A stretch of DNA of 34,657 nt from Actinomycetes bacterium (GTDB lineage Bacteria > Actinomycetota > Acidimicrobiia > Acidimicrobiales > UBA8190), in the NCBI GenBank assembly GCA_021819525.1, contig JAKAQW010000007.1, positions 10,676-45,332 on the forward strand, given 5' to 3'. The translations under genes and the position numbers were made by a program. Below are positions 33,255 to 34,657 of the stretch, one piece after another (within the stretch, counting starts at the first letter, position 1; every line of letters starts with the position of its first letter). A model generated the notes under the pieces. The model saw only the letters and a list, made by a program, of their open reading frames with translations. It ran no database searches and was not told the origin of the DNA.

Positions 33255-33354
33255 TCCGTGGGTAGGTGGTTCGTGGCATCTGTGGTGCACCAGGGGTGCC
33301 CACACCGTCTTGTGCGAAATGCCCACTGCGAGCCACCTGGAGGAGGCGCCTGGG

Positions 33355-33594
33355 ATGGAGCTCGACTTGGGAGCTGACCTCAGCTGCGAGGACGACGACG
33401 GCCTGAACTGCGCGCTGCTCTCGAAGGCCGTGCACCCCGAGCGGGTGAAGCCCGGCGCGGTGCTGCGTGCGGGCGCCGACCGGTCCTGGTCCTGGGCACG
33501 CGTCGTGGCCGTCGACGAGGACGGCCAGGTGCACTTCCAGCAGATACGCGGCGCCGAGGCAGCAACGTCGGGGCACCTGGCCTCCGCAAGCTGA
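33355..33594 (+). CDS. Hypothetical protein, 79 residues
   Basis: It starts MELDLGADLSCEDDDGLNCALL at a near-ideal AGGAGG ribosome site 8 nt upstream. The body is acidic and contains VKPGAVLRAGADRSWSWARVVAVDEDGQVHFQQI, which has the look of a small beta-barrel. An in-frame ATG at 33319 is possible but lies before the SD. I do not recognise the family. It lies 100 bp after the GGDEF gene and before a hairpin and the tRNA. Confidence 0.6.
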   Translation: MELDLGADLSCEDDDGLNCALLSKAVHPERVKPGAVLRAGADRSWSWARVVAVDEDGQVHFQQIRGAEAATSGHLASAS

Positions 33595-33655
33595 GCACCC
33601 CGGCGCAGCGCGGCCTAGGCTGGGGCAGTACCAGAGACGACGACCAGAACGTCCC

Positions 33656-33680
33656 GAGCCCCCCGGTGCCCCGGGGGCTC
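33656..33680 (+). terminator. GC-rich terminator-like hairpin
   Basis: GAGCCCCC pairs with GGGGGCTC over 8 bp, with two further pairs after a one-base bulge. It lies 61 bp after the 79-residue gene and before the tRNA. Likely an intrinsic-type terminator without a T-run. Confidence 0.5.
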
Positions 33681-33769
33681 GACCACCGGAAGGAAGCGCA
33701 CCGGACGACCCCACCAGGTCCGTGTCCTACCTGGTCAGGGGGTCGGGGGATGTCGGGGACACGCAACAC

Positions 33770-33844
33770 CGGGGAGTAGCGCAGTGGTAGCGCACCTGCT
33801 TTGGGAGCAGGAGGTCGCGGGTTCAAGTCCCGTCTCCCCGACCA
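33770..33844 (+). tRNA. tRNA-Pro (anticodon UGG), CCA encoded
   Basis: Acceptor stem CGGGGAG (33770-33776) pairs with CTCCCCG (33834-33840). The anticodon stem CCTGC/GCAGG encloses TTTGGGA, giving anticodon TGG, which reads CCA and other proline codons. The T-arm reads GCGGGTTCAAGTCCCGT. The discriminator A and the CCA end at 33841-33844 are encoded. The 3' half is also the probable integration site of the element whose integrase lies next to it. Confidence 0.97.
33812..33844. other. Inferred attachment site (tRNA 3' end)
   Basis: Tyrosine integrases commonly use the 3' half of a tRNA gene as attB. The integrase here ends inside the tRNA T-arm (stop at 33823-33825), so the crossover site is placed here. 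The exact boundaries need the other end, which is outside the window. Confidence 0.5.
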
Positions 33845-34657
33845 GCTCGGAGGCCATTTTTAGCCTCACCAGCTTCAGAGCGTGCCAGATGCGTGCCCAG
33901 TTGGTCGGCTGTGGCAGCCCGGATCCTCTCGTCGAGCCCAGCGGTGAGCGCATCGTCGAGCGCTGGGAACAGGTGGCCGTAACGATCCAGGGTAACGGTG
34001 ATGGAGCTGTGCCCGAGGCGCTCCATGACGGCCTTCGGGTGACCGCCTCCGGCGATGAGCAAGCTGGCACAGGTACGTCTCCGGTCATGCCACCTGGTGC
34101 CCGGCACTCCAGCCCTGGCAGCAGCCGGGATGAAGTGGCGGCGGCAGACCGCCAGGTGGCGCACGAGCTCCCCGCTCTGCCCGACGAACAGTCAGGCAGC
34201 GGGGTCTTCGGGCCGGGTCAGCAGCTGGGCAGCGAGGGGTTCTCGAAGCTCGTCCGGCAGCGGCACCCGCCTGCTCATCCCGGTCTTCGGCGGGGTCACC
34301 ACGAGCTTGCCTCTCACCTCGGTCACCGACTCGGTGACGAGCAGCGCCGGACCGGCCAGGTCCACCGACCGTCGACGGAGCGCCCATAGCTCGCCGGCCC
34401 GAGGCCCCCCATAGGCAGCCAGGCGCACAGCCAGTGCCAGGTCGGGGCGGTAGCTGGGTGCAGCCGCCCGCGCACCGTGGCCGGCTGGCCGGTACACCGG
34501 GTGCTCGATCTCGCGTGCCAAGGCCTCGACCTGTTCGACGGTGAGCACGGTGAGCGCCCGCTTGGGCTGGCGCGGCAGGCGGACCCGGGTTGTGGGGTCG
34601 GCACCCAGGGCTCCCTCTTCTATGGCCAGTCGGCAGATGGCACGCAGTGGATCCACG
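33823..34657 (-). pseudogene. Tyrosine recombinase (integrase) C-terminal part with one in-frame stop
   Basis: The gene runs in from beyond the right edge. The core region shows GGPRAGELWALRRRSVDL (catalytic Arg), VVTPPKTGMSRRVPLP (Lys), then a TGA at 34192-34194. In exactly the same frame it continues LFVGQSGELVRHLAVCRRHF, then WHDRRRT (His and Arg), ERLGHSS (His) and the nucleophile LDRYGHLFP (Tyr). So the whole catalytic set is present and only one codon breaks it. HDRRRT replaces the usual HDLRHT, a further sign of decay. It ends within tRNA-Pro. Either a recent nonsense mutation, a read-through codon, or a sequencing error explains the stop. pSAM2, an actinobacterial element, also integrates at a tRNA-Pro gene. 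Confidence 0.85.

Noticed and set aside
33735-34088. Minus-strand frame reading VGETGLEPATSCSQSRCATT through the tRNA
   Set aside because: This is the well-known spurious translation of an antisense tRNA and its surroundings; not a protein.

Overview
The window is very GC-rich (roughly 70% by eye), uses many GTG starts and chains genes with 4-bp ATGA/GTGA overlaps. The gene order tig-clpP-clpX-folC-ndk ... rne-rplU-rpmA-obgE-proB-proA is the actinobacterial arrangement. The YW-DGGIFAFG-repeat protein at the left edge, together with mreBCD lying between ndk and a radical-SAM/DUF2344 pair, points to the class Acidimicrobiia. That class assignment is inference from gene content; no rRNA is present to test it.

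Layout. (1) 1-1529 (+): the 3' part of a secreted-type protein with a Ser/Gly/Thr linker, six about 42-residue repeats and a GH25 (lysozyme-like) domain. (2) 1702-23645 (-): one continuous block of 18 genes. In transcription order it holds tig, clpP, clpX (protein folding and degradation); folC; ndk; mreB, mreC, mreD (cell shape); a B12-binding-type radical SAM protein and its DUF2344 partner; RNase E/G; ribosomal proteins L21 and L27; the ribosome-assembly GTPase Obg; proB and proA (proline synthesis); and a MoxR ATPase, a CoxE-type VWA protein and a histidine phosphatase. (3) 23785-23934 (+): a small zinc-ribbon gene convergent with a Ppx/GppA phosphatase (-). (4) 25130-27216 (+): an MscS-like channel translationally coupled to an XRE-HTH/split-barrel fusion. 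(5) 27542-28809 (-): class I fructose-bisphosphate aldolase and a small DUF2892 membrane protein. (6) 29076-33594 (+): an MFS transporter, a PAS-PAS-HD-GYP protein, a membrane GGDEF protein and a 79-residue orphan. (7) 33770-34657: tRNA-Pro(UGG), with a tyrosine integrase pointing into it whose reading frame is broken by one in-frame TGA. This is the left end of an integrated element that continues past the window.

Two patterns cut across the genes. First, short tandem duplications (15, 18, 27, 40, 64 and 70 bp periods) occur again and again, both in intergenic gaps and in-frame inside disordered parts of otherwise conserved proteins (RNase E, Obg, MscS, trigger factor, the GH25 linker). Second, several genes that lack a Shine-Dalgarno sequence carry a TAnnnT hexamer only 6-11 nt before the start codon (tig, ndk, rSAM, rplU, obgE, proA, ppx), which suggests leaderless or nearly leaderless transcription. 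Other genes have a strong SD instead.

No CRISPR array, complete insertion sequence or classical defence locus is visible. The best candidates for undescribed biology are the coupled radical SAM/DUF2344 pair beside RNase E, the proA-linked MoxR/VWA/phosphatase cassette, and the dispersed DGGIFAFG-repeat fragment between rne and rplU.
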